From Apoda limacodes (taxonomy: Eukaryota; Arthropoda; Insecta; Lepidoptera; Limacodidae), in the NCBI GenBank assembly GCA_946406115.1, contig OX291547.1, forward strand, positions 8,809,001 through 8,873,000: a stretch of 64,000 bases of DNA. Direction: 5' to 3'. Position numbers and translations under genes: made by a program. Positions 15,001 to 23,066 of this stretch are shown one piece after another. Each line of letters starts with the position of its first letter. Positions within the stretch are counted from its first letter, which is position 1. The notes under the pieces are model-generated. The model was not told where the DNA came from, searched no databases, and worked only from the letters and a program-made list of their open reading frames with translations.

Positions 15001-16752
15001 TAGCTTTTCTTAGCGGCTCCGCCCGCCCTATATTTAGTTATCGGCGTGGGATACTAAAGAAAGTTGGTTTAGCCAGCTACAGCTGCAGCCCTCCTTACTG
15101 CGTGATTCAGTAAGAAACAACCACACATCCAAACTTTCACATTTGCAATATTAATGGGATAGTTGGTAATAAATGAATATTGCCAGCGCTTCACCTGCCC
15201 TATATGTGGTTATCGGCGTAGAATTCTTACATTAACTCCTTAATTATAGGTACTAATGATGTTTGCTATAGCAAACTATAGTACGTTTAAGTTCAGTTTA
15301 AGTTATTCCCACGGAAACTTTCGGTTCAGCGGTTTAAGCGTGAAACGTAACAGACAGACATACTTAGTTACTTTCGATCAAACACTTTGTGGCAAAACTA
15401 GACGGTTGATTTCAAAACGCCATAATGAAGTAATAGATCTTTTCTGTAAGTTAAGTTATATCAATATGCTTGATGTAACAATGTTAATAAACCAGTGATC
15501 TCCAAAGATCGTAAAGGCCTATGTGCTTATATTGCTTGTCGTGGAGTGTAGAATCCTCAGATGGAGGGTCTTATTTGTCTCTTACTTAATTTTGTAATAC
15601 AATTGGCTGAAGAGGAGAAGAAAAGAAAATAAACTCATAGTGTGGAAACTAAGAATGCTACCTTCACTCCTATTATGATATCAGTGGATGGGGTTTTTGT
15701 CTCCTGTACAAACCCTTTTATAAAAAACTTATGTGAAGTCCTATCAGATCGATTGCGAAAACCTATGAATACTATTTTAAATTGGGTTCGAGCTCGAATA
15801 GCTTTCGCAGTCATAATAGCTTCCTCAATGTACATTCCTAGGAAAAGATAGAAATGGAAGCGTTTTAGGATTTGAAAATGGAGCTAAATTTTAAATTGGT
15901 TTTTTCTGGCTCATGTTTATTTAAATTTTGGTCTAATGTCTTATATATATACCTATCACCTGCAAAATATATCGTCAATCGTGTGAAGGAATTTAGATAC
16001 TTAATATATAGTTCATCGACATTTGATAAGAGTGCAGAACTTTTAAGGCTTAAGTTACTTCGGTAATTAATAGGTTTCAAACTTTGTCACTAAAATGTTT
16101 CAGCTTTAACTTTGACATCCATTCGTTACTAATAACAAATCCGAAATGGTAACGGAACTTACTACTTTGCACTGTTAAAAATTGCAAACAAAAAGTTAAA
16201 TCACGTAACTAAGTTTAACTCAGGTTGTATCAGCCGATTTTTTTTTCATTACATTTAATTGAAATAACTACCTACAACGCTATTGGCTGTTTTTAACGTT
16301 GTCTGTTCACGATTTTTAAGTTGTCACGCGAAATATTCTTAATTCAACCAACTAGGTTTGTTTAAAACATTTAACTTTAATCTTAAATACTATAATCTTC
16401 ACTTTTATAATCATCTTCAGAACCTTCTTGCATTTTTCAAATTCAAAAATTAAAAAGTTCTTGCGGGAATAACTATAACAGAGTTAAATGAACTATTGCT
16501 GCACCTATAGCATGCTATTGCAATTCATTGGTATAATTAATTAATTGGAGTTAAGTAAGGAGTTCCACGCCGATAACCGAATTTAGGGCGGGCGAAGCCG
16601 CTGGCAAAGTCTAGTCAATCATAATTTGAGAATTCATTCTGAATACACACTTCGGTAACTGTATATGTGATATACAAAGTAAAAGTGCAACACATACCAT
16701 GACTCATAGATACAACACAAATTCCAATAATAAGGCTCTTCTCGAACGCCAT
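1..16752 (-). CDS. Gene 1: mini-exon secreted-protein gene, partial (3' end beyond left edge)
   Basis: Spliced gene on the minus strand; supported exons are 16752-16698, 7701-7680, 7486-7471, 6428-6390 and 3445-3416. The first four match gene 2 (49855-33358) in length, phase and sequence. Together they encode a signal peptide (core LIIGICVVSM), a basic stretch VIWRRATANKTM and a Pro-rich stretch GAPVKPDIQAQPP. The 30-nt exon at 3445-3416 adds PTFNYDDTNV. Each exon has an AG acceptor and a GT donor. The two 28-residue exons present in gene 2 were not found between 3446 and 6389. The terminal exon was not found, so the gene probably continues past position 1. Weak extra exons at 1843-1820 and 424-410 are listed separately. 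Function is not recognised with certainty; a seroin-like silk or immune protein is the best guess. Confidence 0.75.
410..424 (-). CDS. Possible 15-nt microexon, very weak
   Basis: Minus-strand donor AAG|GTAAGTACG is strong, and a CAG 15 bases upstream would give KIFLK in phase 0. There is no real polypyrimidine tract, so chance is a serious alternative. Confidence 0.15.
600..765 (+). repeat. Lepidopteran 'gccaagtgcgag' repeat, internally deleted copy
   Basis: Begins with a degenerate head (aaaacggccaagttcga), keeps 'ttctgtgaaaatttc' and 'cttagtaatag', and ends 'ggttacggaaccctag'. Compared with the longer copy at 62590-63050 most of the interior is missing. Confidence 0.6.
1820..1843 (-). CDS. 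Possible gene 1 exon (24 nt), weak
   Basis: Strong donor GAG|GTAAGT on the minus strand. A TAG acceptor 24 bases upstream gives phase-0 DRHCITIE. The acceptor tract is only moderately pyrimidine-rich and the length departs from the 30-nt rule, so this is a candidate only. Confidence 0.25.
2217..2605. mobile_element. Foldback (long inverted repeat) element
   Basis: The outer 50 bases (2217-2268, starting gacttaagcggatacac) are matched inverted at 2550-2605. Pairing continues imperfectly towards the centre near 2411; for example 'ctaggtctgcagt' on the left pairs with 'acctaggtctgtagt' read from the right. The whole 390 bp can fold into one long hairpin, as in MITEs or foldback elements. It sits in the 3' introns of gene 1. 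No transposase is inside, and the open frame at 2534 is incidental. Confidence 0.75.
2907..3099. repeat. Tandem array, 16-bp unit, 12 copies
   Basis: Unit gtaattagatatttat repeated head to tail about twelve times with no visible differences between units. The homogeneity suggests recent expansion. It lies inside a gene 1 intron, 310 bases upstream (in gene sense) of the exon at 3445-3416. Confidence 0.95.
3416..3445 (-). CDS. Gene 1 downstream 30-nt exon
   Basis: Acceptor TTTCTTTTCAG, 30-nt phase-0 exon encoding PTFNYDDTNV, donor GTAAGAAAAC. Its length and phase match the ten-residue exons of gene 2 (29577, 28068, 25880), though the sequence has diverged, so one-to-one equivalence cannot be set. 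Confidence 0.65.
3730..3850 (+). repeat. Dispersed repeat, copy 1 ('tggcgccgtgacaaaacg')
   Basis: Shares a series of short blocks with 28440-28565: 'gtcaacgtctagaca', 'atggcgccgtga', 'actggctgg', 'gacagc', 'ggccatat'. Both copies lie 300-400 bases 5' of a 30-nt exon (3445 and 28068). That could be shared ancestry of the gene duplicates or independent insertions. Confidence 0.5.
3851..5498. other. Gene 1 intron sequence, no gene seen
   Basis: AT-rich intron. An 11-base inverted repeat (agcgttttcga / tcgaaaacgct) lies near 4712-4772. A near-miss splice pair around 4355-4386 gives a 26-nt piece out of phase with the family and is not called. Nothing else recognisable. Confidence 0.5.
5499..5784. 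mobile_element. MITE with about 39-bp terminal inverted repeats
   Basis: Left end ctatagtcgtatttttaatt (from 5499) through the 'gacgaagtcaactgac' segment is repeated in inverse at 5746-5784 with about one mismatch. Length is 286 bp and no coding capacity is seen. The terminal TATAG makes a TA target plausible but the duplication cannot be told apart from the repeat itself. In a gene 1 intron. Confidence 0.8.
5994..6197. mobile_element. MITE / foldback with 'atatgtttcggc' ends
   Basis: atatgtttcggca at 5994 is mirrored by tgccgaaacatat ending at 6197. Internal parts also pair (tcaatgaggaaaatat with atattttccgcattga; taggttaggttaaaa with ttttcaacctaaccta), so nearly the whole 204 bp is an inverted repeat. 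It ends 192 bases 3' of gene 1 exon 4. Confidence 0.8.
6390..6428 (-). CDS. Gene 1 exon 4 (39 nt, Pro-rich)
   Basis: Acceptor TTTTTTTTGCAG, 39-nt phase-0 exon, donor GTAAG. Encodes GAPVKPDIQAQPP. Gene 2 exon 4 (33396-33358) encodes GAPIQSEVEAQPP; the ends are identical and the middle is diverged, as expected for paralogues. Confidence 0.83.
7035..7190 (+). repeat. Tail fragment of the 'ggaaccctaaaa' repeat
   Basis: Contains 'ctgacagacagacg' and ends 'ctacggaaccctaaaaa', like the 3' part of the copy at 62590-63050. Confidence 0.5.
7471..7486 (-). CDS. Gene 1 exon 3 (16 nt microexon)
   Basis: Acceptor CTTTTGTTTCAG, exon AGCTAACAAGACTATG, donor GTGAGTG. It completes the split Thr codon and encodes T-A-N-K-T-M, ending in phase 0. 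The gene 2 equivalent at 36202-36187 differs at two bases. The 193-nt intron to exon 2 is short, unlike the nine-kb first intron. Confidence 0.8.
7680..7701 (-). CDS. Gene 1 exon 2 (22 nt)
   Basis: Acceptor TTTTTTTTTGCAG, exon of 22 nt, donor GTAAGT. With the G carried from exon 1 it reads G-V-I-W-R-R-A and leaves two bases (AC). Same length and phase as gene 2 exon 2 at 37045-37024. Confidence 0.8.
8033..9175 (-). pseudogene. Jockey/CR1-like LINE reverse transcriptase remnant
   Basis: Broken non-LTR reverse transcriptase on the minus strand. In gene sense: a SKAFDCVDHATLIGKLHHYA segment (about 9090-9030); GGPQGSILG near 8910-8885; a damaged F-A-D segment; then the thumb-side segment YFSYFHSLMCYGILLWGN (8567-8358) with QKRAVRAIYKLG; and a C-terminal piece (8296-8033). 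The FADD core is degraded and frameshifts and stops separate the parts. Inserted in gene 1 intron 1. Family-level call only. Confidence 0.8.
9407..9437. repeat. Perfect 10-bp hairpin
   Basis: gtggtactac and gtagtaccac flank an 11-base loop, with two more pairs possible outside one mismatch. Origin unknown; probably the end of a mobile element. Confidence 0.7.
9654..9832 (+). repeat. Short direct repeats 'tcttgttaaaattaaaatct'
   Basis: Near-identical copies occur around 9655, 9718 and 9811, with a shorter relative ('agtcttaaaattaaaatgt') around 9763. Spacing is roughly 45-65 bp, so this is a loose tandem array in gene 1 intron 1. Confidence 0.7.
10114..10418 (+). mobile_element. Helitron-like interspersed repeat (family A)
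   Basis: Runs from 'ataaatataaaagtttgtatg' through 'ggatgaaacttggc', 'ccgcgggaataactata', 'tatagcaaacttc', 'gataaccgaattcagggc' to 'ggcgaagccgctggcaaagtc'. The same order recurs in several places in this window in both orientations, often ending at ...CTAG. Non-autonomous; the Helitron assignment is from recalled lepidopteran elements. Confidence 0.6.
11510..11835 (+). mobile_element. Interspersed repeat (family C)
   Basis: Series 'aatgactgatggatcaacgc', 'cacagcctaaaccgctg', 'cataaaacttgg', 'ttctttgtatgacgtag', 'aaggattttccggaatt', 'ccctaagggtgtgaaaaagg'. Related copies at 12960-13345 and 18775-19030. Non-coding. Confidence 0.6.
12655..12935. repeat. Diverged tandem duplication (about 120 bp, two copies)
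   Basis: 'gtaaaccgattgtaatgaaa' followed by 'ttttggt.agttgt' and 'gccgggg..gtttct' occurs at about 12744 and 12863. Each is preceded by a 'gtgcgagt' head like the family at 62590. The minus-strand open frame here (12933-12559) is only this repeat read through. Confidence 0.75.
12960..13345 (+). mobile_element. Interspersed repeat (family C), second copy
   Basis: 'ggctgactgactaatcgatc', 'aacagctgaaaccgctg', 'ttccttaaatgacgtaag', 'aatctcctaagggggtaaaa' and an end 'gacgaagttgcgaataagct' parallel 11510-11835. Confidence 0.55.
13440..13765 (+). mobile_element. Helitron-like repeat (family A), copy
   Basis: 'ctactaatatgaaacgcttc' head, 'aaccgatttagatgaaattt', 'cgcggaaataactataaccg', 'ctatagcaaacttctt', 'cgccgataaccaatttaggg', end 'gcggagctgctgacaaaagc'. 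Confidence 0.6.
13973..14034. repeat. Inverted repeat, 23-bp arms, 16-base loop
   Basis: agggtcggctcataccgaga (13973 onward) pairs with the inverse at 14012-14034 with a single mismatch. The loop is rich in CGACG. It looks like a tiny foldback element, markedly more GC-rich than its surroundings. Confidence 0.85.
14035..14999. other. Gene 1 intron 1, no gene seen
   Basis: AT-rich sequence with no exon-like splice pairs or recognisable repeat. The open frame at 14411-14602 has no visible domain. Confidence 0.4.
15000..15115 (-). mobile_element. Helitron-like repeat (family A), reverse fragment
   Basis: Starts 'actagcttttcttagcggct', then 'cgcccgccctatatttagtt' and 'atcggcgtgggat': the family A 3' end in reverse. 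CTAG falls at the expected terminal position. Confidence 0.55.
15183..15390 (-). mobile_element. Helitron-like repeat (family A), reverse copy
   Basis: 'cttcacctgccctatatgtg', 'gttatcggcgtagaattc', 'actccttaattatag', 'gtttgctatagcaaacta', 'gttattcccacggaaac' in reverse order relative to 10114-10418. The 80-residue plus-strand frame here is incidental. Confidence 0.6.
15640..15851 (+). pseudogene. Retroelement ORF fragment
   Basis: The plus-strand frame reads NATFTPIMISVDGVF, then NLCEVLSDRLRKP and WVRARIAFAVIIASSMYI. The order (N-x-T-P-x-x-x-S-x-D-G, L-x-x-x-L-x-K-P, R-x-x-x-A-x-x-x-A) resembles the tail region of invertebrate retroelement proteins as I recall them. No catalytic motif is present. 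A short isolated fragment, called tentatively. Confidence 0.4.
16454..16617 (+). mobile_element. Helitron-like repeat (family A), 3' part ending CTAG
   Basis: 'cttgcgggaataactataac', 'agttccacgccgataaccga', 'gggcgggcgaagccgctggc' and end 'aaagtctagtc'. It lies in intron 1 of gene 1, about 80 bases inside the exon 1 donor. Confidence 0.65.
16698..16752 (-). CDS. Gene 1 exon 1: start codon and signal peptide
   Basis: The minus-strand ATG is at 16752. It encodes MAFEKSLIIGICVVSMSH plus one base of the next codon (Gly), followed by donor GTATGTG. The peptide has one charged N-terminal region and a hydrophobic core, as in a secretory signal, with likely cleavage after SHG. It differs from gene 2 exon 1 (49855-49801) at only a few residues, and the first bases of intron 1 are also alike, which supports both the start and the donor. 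Confidence 0.85.
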
Positions 16753-16845
16753 TTTCTGAGATTTTTTCTTTTAAATAAACTTCACAACTAAATATATGCA
16801 CGAGTATGTAGTTTTAACAGAAGCACCAACACCATACTGTGAACA

Positions 16846-16853
16846 TTTTTATA
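16846..16853 (-). promoter_or_regulatory. TATA-like box of gene 1
   Basis: On the minus strand this reads TATAAAAA, about 95 bases upstream of the gene 1 ATG. A start site 25-30 bases downstream would leave a 5' leader of roughly 70 nt. The leader keeps a block (GCTTCTGTTAAAACTAC) matched in the gene 2 leader (GCTTCCGGTAAAACAAC), so this is plausibly the core promoter. No initiator was confirmed. Confidence 0.45.
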
Positions 16854-17545
16854 AACCTCCAAATTAGAGGGGATATTGGTGTAAAATGATGTAGGTGTTA
16901 AAAAAAATATGGGATTTTCTGATTTAATACGAATATAAACTGGTCCAAGTTGACGAAGATTTGGGTTTAATCGTTATATTTTTAAAACTTAATTAAAAAA
17001 GACATAAATAAATTAAAAGTTTTGATTGAAATTTTATTGTTTAACTATTTCTGGAGATAACATAATTAAAATTAAACTACATAAAATGCTTTATTTCTCA
17101 AAGAAAATATCATATCACATTTTTGAAGTCAATTATCTAGAAGTTACCAGTTACTACTGTTTCGAAATCAAAATGGTGCTATCTGAGCTCCATCTTCGTC
17201 CATGAGAAAGCTGCAGAACTAAGTCTATTTGCCTTGCTAGCTTTGTGTGGGGCCCTAGCCTTGATGAGTTTTGCATCTAAAGTTGTACCTAGCGATACTG
17301 TGTTACCTATCTTTCACCTGGTTGACATTTGGGGTTAGAAATTTAACACATTTGGTTTTTTTAATATGTTACAATAAATTGTTTACATTGAACTAATAGA
17401 CAATTGTATACAAGCTAATTGTTAACATTATCTAAGATAGTTTCACATCATTAAACTGATGTTCGTTGTTTGCAGATAACACATCACTTTAATTCAAATA
17501 AATCTTCGATCAGCGCTTTAGTTTTTATCTGTTTTTCACTGAGTC

Positions 17546-17735
17546 ATATTTTTCAGTTTATCATTGCCTGAAAACACGGATAAAACGACGTTTTCTAAAA
17601 ATGAAACCTAGCTAGATCGATTTATCGCCCCCGAAACCCGCTGCATACTAAATTTCATGAAAATCGTTGAAGCCGTTTCCGAGATTGAGAATAAATATAT
17701 ATACAAGAAATTCTCTTTTAAGGGTATTAGATTTG
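17546..17735 (+). mobile_element. Interspersed repeat (family B), copy 1
   Basis: Clear near-identity to 22592-22795: 'ttttcagtttatcattgcct', 'aaaacacggataaaacgacg', 'ttttctaaaaatgaaac', 'atcgatttatcg', 'catactaaatttcatgaaaa', 'tatatatacaag'. No coding capacity. It sits between the gene 1 promoter and the conserved block at 17786-17892. Confidence 0.85.
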
Positions 17736-17785
17736 TACGTACAAAAAAAATTAAAATAAAAAATTTACTTCAGTAAAAATTGTAA

Positions 17786-17892
17786 CAACTAGTCCTAGTC
17801 TCCTCTAAACACGATTTAATCATAACCAGTTATTTTTAAGCAAAACAAACTGTACACATATTGTGACTAATAAAAGTTTTGAGCGACTTTAT
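17786..17892. promoter_or_regulatory. Upstream block shared by genes 1 and 2
   Basis: Matches 50437-50543 over about 100 bp: 'aacaacta', 'agtctcc', 'aaccagttattt', 'acaaactgta', 'atattgt.actaata', 'gagcga.tttat'. It lies 1.0-1.1 kb upstream of the gene 1 ATG, while its partner lies 0.6-0.7 kb upstream of gene 2. Much of the sequence between block and promoter is not shared. Either a surviving piece of the duplication or a constrained enhancer; 'aaacaaact' resembles a forkhead-type core, which is only suggestive. Confidence 0.5.
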
Positions 17893-17950
17893 GGCAATAT
17901 AAATAATGGGCATTGAAACCCAAAAAGGGGAAAAACAAATACTTAACTTT

Positions 17951-18000
17951 CTAATAGTCAATATTATGTAAATTTAAATTTACATAATATTGACTATTAG
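17951..18000. repeat. Perfect 50-bp palindrome
   Basis: The 25-base arm ctaatagtcaatattatgta... (17951-17975) is followed with no spacer by its exact inverse (17976-18000). Not part of a recognised element; it lies upstream of gene 1, next to the conserved block. Confidence 0.97.
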
Positions 18001-18774
18001 TCAATTAAAGTAAAAGTAAATTTATAAAATAGTAAATTTTTTTGTGCCTGATATTTAATTTTACTACTTATTACTCTAAAGCTGGCAATGATAGATCATT
18101 GGGCCATTTGCAGTTGCGGCGATGGGCTCACCACCTCTCACGCAGCTTCCCCCCTCACCTTTTTGGGATTAAAGCAGTGATGTTATCCTACATACATATA
18201 ATTCTCTTTAACAGATTTTTATGATTGTTTTCGCATTCTACGAGATGACTGAGCAACTGTAGTTCCAAAAACAAATAAATAGATATTATGTTTGGGGAAT
18301 CACCTTACTTTGTTTTTATTGAAAAAACGTTCAACCTTAAAAACGGATCATAACAATTTATACAAAGCTAAAAAAAGGTTTATAGTAACATGTTTTTCTG
18401 CCGGTTTGTAACTCTAGAATGGTGAATCCAGTTGATTTCACTTCTTACCATGTACCTTTTGTAGTATGGCTAGTTTATCTATATATACACCGGTATCGTG
18501 ATCACTAACTCTACCGTTATAGTTACCAAAAAACAGTCATAAAAGATAATTAATAAATTTACCAGATATTTTGATTGGCAGTGAAAGTACTGTCAGTAAA
18601 AATAAAAGAAACTTTTTTTATGTTATTTAAACCTGTTTCTTGTAAGAATCAAAACTATTACGTCTAACATTTATGATTTTTTTGTAATCGCAATAAACCT
18701 CTCCTCTTACAGTGACAGAAAGAAATGTTTAGAAAATAACAATTTTCAAATTCCAAAAGAATTTCAAAAATTAA

Positions 18775-19030
18775 AATTGAGTAAGTGATTGACTGACTGA
18801 CTTACTGACTTTAATGACATATCAATGCACAGCCCAAATTACTGGGTTTAAAAAGTTGAAATTAGGCACGTGCGTTCTTTATGTTACGTAAGGCTCTACT
18901 AAGCTAGGATTATAATTCATCCCTGAAATAGGTAAAATGAGTGTTGAAAGATTGTTTGAAAATATTTTTGTAGGTAAAACGATGAACAGTTAAAAGGTTT
19001 CCTTTTTCATAAGATCACGCGAAAGATGTC
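18775..19030 (+). mobile_element. Interspersed repeat (family C), copy
   Basis: 'gattgactgactgacttact', 'atcaatgcacagcccaaa', 'gttctttatgttacgtaag' follow the family C order. Diverged. Confidence 0.5.
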
Positions 19031-19911
19031 GTGGGACATTGATAGTCTGAAATAAATTAATGGCTAAATTGACTTTTCTAAAAGGTATCAAAGAAAAAAA
19101 ATTACAAAAAGTAAGTAAAAAAGTATTATCGATTTATACCTTAGGTTTTTTTAAGATTAAATCCGTCAAAATAAGTTAGTGTGTAGTTCCGTCTTCAAAA
19201 CCGTGATATGCTAAAGTAAACCTTGTTGCTGCTAGCATGTGGCAGTCTAAAATGATGCTTCTATCGCCGCAGGGGACCGCCTTGAATGACGCTCGTCGGT
19301 TGTATTTTGCTGAGTAGGTTCTTTTAAAGCCAGTAATTTAATACAACAGTCATATGCTTACAAAAAAACAAAATTATTTATTTCAGTCTTAATAGTTAAT
19401 GTTGAATATAAATATAAGTCCTAATTTTAGTTGATAACCAAAAGATGTTCGTCAAAATTTCTAAATGAACATTAAAAATAATCTTATGATTATATATATA
19501 TGACTAGTGATTTAAGCATCGATTTAAGTAAATTATAGTTCTTAAAATATAGGATTAGCTCTGCGAAATTTTTTTCTGGACTTTTATCCCGATCAAGTGT
19601 TCCCACGGGAATTCATTTTTTCTTAGGGTGAAACTGCGGGGCGCTATTCCTTCGCATCGCAACGGATACACTGGGTTACTTAAATTTTGGCATAATCTAT
19701 GTACGAGTTCCTGAGGCATATAGATTTTTCGCGGATTTCTAAACACGGAATAAAGGCATATATTTAGGAATTAAAGTCATAAATTTTGAAAACTACTGTA
19801 TAAAAGAAATATCACTAACTAGTACTTGTCCATATTTCCGATGAGTATAGGAATAGACTGAGTTTCAGTTTTAGAGGTAAAGAGTCACGTAAGATATTAT
19901 GAAAAAAAAAC
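19031..19911. other. Intergenic, no gene seen
   Basis: AT-rich. A short family A-like tract ('tcccacgggaattcat', 'ggtgaaactgcggggcgc') lies around 19600-19650. No other structure recognised. Confidence 0.4.
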
Positions 19912-19990
19912 CGGCCAAGTGCGAGTCGGATTCGCGCTCCGAGGGTTCCGAACCTACCACCATTTAGTTAATTTATATGGCAAACAAGCA
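19912..19990 (+). repeat. Head of the 'gccaagtgcgagtcgg' repeat
   Basis: 'aaaccggccaagtgcgagtc', 'ggattcgcgctccgagggtt', 'ccgaacc' is the standard head of the family at 62590-63050; the body is missing. Confidence 0.75.
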
Positions 19991-20842
19991 CAAAAAGTGT
20001 ACTGCTAAGCGGTCACCCATCCAATTACAGACCAAGCCTGACGTTACTATACTTTGAATATCGTTTCCAATGTGTTACTGTTTCGCTTAGTAATAGCAAG
20101 ATGGCGCTGTTTCACACTACTGTTTTTCAATGAAGCAACTAAAATTTATCAAGTTTGTACCCTGTACCGCCAAGCACCGCGCCCGAATTCAAACGTAAAA
20201 TATTGTTACTTTTTTAGTATGTGTTAATATTCAGAATGTTATAATTTTATTTTAATAAAATAATTTTATTCTAATAAAATTATAAATAGATATCATAAAC
20301 TTATATTTAATACCAGTTTTACACAACAATTTCATCTAAGTACCTTTTAAATTGAATTAAAATGTATTGTGTTATCAAAGTCAATTTTAGCGTAAAATGG
20401 AAGACAAGTATAGTCGACTTACCGTTACCCTATTTGGTCGTATATGGCGGCCATTATAACGTCTCTCATAAACGAATGAGGAGCAATTTATAATAAATCA
20501 AAAGCTAGAAGTCAAACGACTCGCTTTCTGCCTTCGTGAAACAGGTTTGTAATCTGGTAATATTACAATCGCTGGCACGTAATTTTCATTTGCATGGATA
20601 TTCCCAATGATAAATCTATTGGGAATTACATAGAAGCGTGGACTGCCCTTTTATATTTTAATGAGTAAGAAAATAAAGTGTAATAATGTTTTAAACGTGT
20701 AAACATAAGGATGAGTCGCTTTACGTTAGTTCGCCGAGGTGTTTGACCGATTTTTTTCTGGCACGGATTTTTTGGATTGTTTTTCGAGAAAATCATGATA
20801 TTTGAGATTGTTTTAATATAAGAAATCTATTTACTGCAAAAT

Positions 20843-21400
20843 TTGCTTTACGTAAACATGCGTGCAGATATTGTAAATTTTTTCAAAAAAGTAAACCCGA
20901 AAGTGGTTCCAACACTGATGTATGTAAGTGAATGTTGGATATGGCAAAAGAAGCACGAAAGTAGAATTAATTCCGTGGAGATGAGAGCATTGAGAAGTAT
21001 GTGTGGTTTGACTCTAAATGACAGGATAAAAATAGTGTGATACGAGAGCGTTGCGGTGTGAAAGAAAGTGTGGTGACAAAGATTGAGAAAGGTATGTTAA
21101 GGTGGTTTGGACATGTTGAAAGAATGAATGAAAATAGATACGTGAAACAGATTTATGAATCTGAAGCAATTGGTAGGGTCTGTAGAGGTAGACCTCGGCA
21201 AACGTATGTAGATCAAATTGAGTACGTTCTCAGAAAAGGCCAGGTCAGAAGTACTCGGAACCGTAGGAAATGTATGAAAGCATTGATGCGTATAGATGAG
21301 GCAAGAGAGGTATGCCAGGATCGTAGTAAGTGGCAGTCTTTGGTCTCTGCCTACCCCTCTGGGAAACAGGCGTGATGTTATGTATGTATGTATGTAAACC
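20843..21400 (+). pseudogene. RTE-type LINE, reverse transcriptase C-terminus
   Basis: Plus-strand frames 20843-21037 and 21037-21375 join across one frameshift. They read TLMYVSECWIWQKKHE, NSVEMRALRSMCGLTLNDRI, then IRERCGVKESV and MLRWFGHVERM, followed by a GRPRQTYVDQI stretch. This Y-x-S-E-C-W / EMR-x-LR / L-R-W-F-G-H-V series is the known C-terminal part of RTE-clade LINE polyproteins. It ends in an ATGT microsatellite (from about 21375), a common RTE 3' end. 5'-truncated and dead. Confidence 0.88.
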
Positions 21401-22470
21401 CGAAGTACTGTTTTTACGTACACAGCAAAACTAAATTAATTGCCGAAGTGATTTTGATTTGGAACAAATCGGTGTCCGACAACAATAACTGTTTAGGCCA
21501 CAGGGGTCATCTGTGACAGCGAGGTAGGCTAAAATTTAAAGTGCTTACTTGTGGTGTCGTTCATTTTACTCACAATTGAACAGTGTTTTCACTTCTGCTC
21601 TATGCAATGCGAAACGAACATCACTTTACTAGTTTACTTCCTTTTATTTAGTAGCTCAGCTGGGTATGACCGGCATCTGTGAGCGAGTATCTCCTCGTTC
21701 AACTACTACACAAGTTTTACAAGCTGGAAGCTGGAATAGCAATGGTTCGCAATGTGGATAAAAAACTATTGAGTTAATATATAACCATTTCGCTCTAACC
21801 TTAGTTAGTAAATAAAATGGCAGTTTTACTCTTCGTGAGTATATATTTTTTTTCTTATAAATCAGTTCAAACTATGCGGTTTAAATAAACTTAGCACGCT
21901 TAAAGTCGGGGGCGCCGTATCTATTCGTCCCAAATTTTTGTTATAATCATATATAAAGAAAGGTGGAAAATTATAAAAGGTAGGGTTAATCTAAGATTAT
22001 CTTCTGTAGTATTGTTATAGAATCCGATAATTAAAATCAGTTAATTAATTTCATGAACTGTCTTGAGTACCAATAACTATATTCCATGTGGGATGCGGTA
22101 CTATATGTCAACCTGTCAGAAAAAGATAAAGGAATAAGGCAGTTTTATCTGATCTAATTTAAATACAAGGCGAGTACTGCATGAAGATTCCTTCTCCTTC
22201 CAAAGTTCAGACTTCCTTTCTTGAATGACTTATAAGCGGGAAAACAGAGCGTGTGCCCGAATGCTCTGCTATGGAGGTTGTATTTTCTAAATAAGCCCTC
22301 TAAATAAGGACACAGATGCCTGAATTTTAATAGTAGGTAATATTAATTTAGAAAAATGGATGCCCGTTTTTACGTGTATAATTGCTCTTGGGCACTCATT
22401 CGTATTTCGTTCGTTGGCTGGACATAGTCAGTTTTATAAAATAAGTACCTGGAAGACCAAGCGTTGCTCG
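21401..22470. other. Intergenic, no gene seen
   Basis: No splice-paired exon, RNA gene or recognisable repeat found in this stretch between the RTE tail and the repeats near 22480. Confidence 0.4.
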
Positions 22471-22474
22471 TTTT

Positions 22475-22580
22475 TTTTTAAACAACGCCATCTATTGTCA
22501 AGTAACTTAAGCGTTACCTAATAACGCCATCTATTGTCAAATAGCTTAAATGTTGCTTATTACTACTCGCCAATAGATGT
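22475..22580 (+). repeat. Short direct duplication 'acgccatctattgtcaa'
   Basis: 'aacgccatctattgtcaagt' and 'aacgccatctattgtcaaat' lie about 40 bases apart, each followed by 'a.cttaa.cgtt' variants, and a related inverse 'gccaatagatgtc' is close by. Confidence 0.75.
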
Positions 22581-22591
22581 CAGGAAGAGAC

Positions 22592-22795
22592 ATATTTTTC
22601 AGTTTATCAATGCCTTAAAACACGGATAAAACGACGTTTTCTAAAAATGAAACTTAGTTAGATCGATTTATCGTCCCCGAAACCTCCCGCATACTAAATT
22701 TCATGAAAATCGGTAGTAGGCTTCCGAGATTCAGATTATATAAATATATATATACATATATACAAGAATTGCTCGTTTAAAGATATTAGATTTAT
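22592..22795 (+). mobile_element. Interspersed repeat (family B), copy 2
   Basis: Aligns with 17546-17735 along its whole length and ends 'aattgctcgtttaaagatat'. Recent relative to most other repeats here, judging by the few differences. Confidence 0.85.
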
Positions 22796-23066
22796 AAGGT
22801 ATATGACCCATAAGGTTAGAACATAGGACGTGGTACGATCTTAAATTTCAATTAAATAACAAAATAAACTAAAAAGGTCCTACCTAACAATATATACGTA
22901 TTGAAGTCAGGGATCTCAAATATTGAATAAATCACTGTATACAGTATGTCTTGAAAACATTTTTTTTGATGTATTTGTAGTAAAAAATCAAAATCTACAA
23001 TATAAAATTCAGTTAGATGGCGATGCCTGAAGAACACTTCTTCGTTATTGACTTATTTTCCTTCGG

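Noticed and set aside
17951..18000. Transcription terminator
   Set aside because: A spacerless AT-rich palindrome in a eukaryotic intergenic region has no reason to be a bacterial-type terminator.
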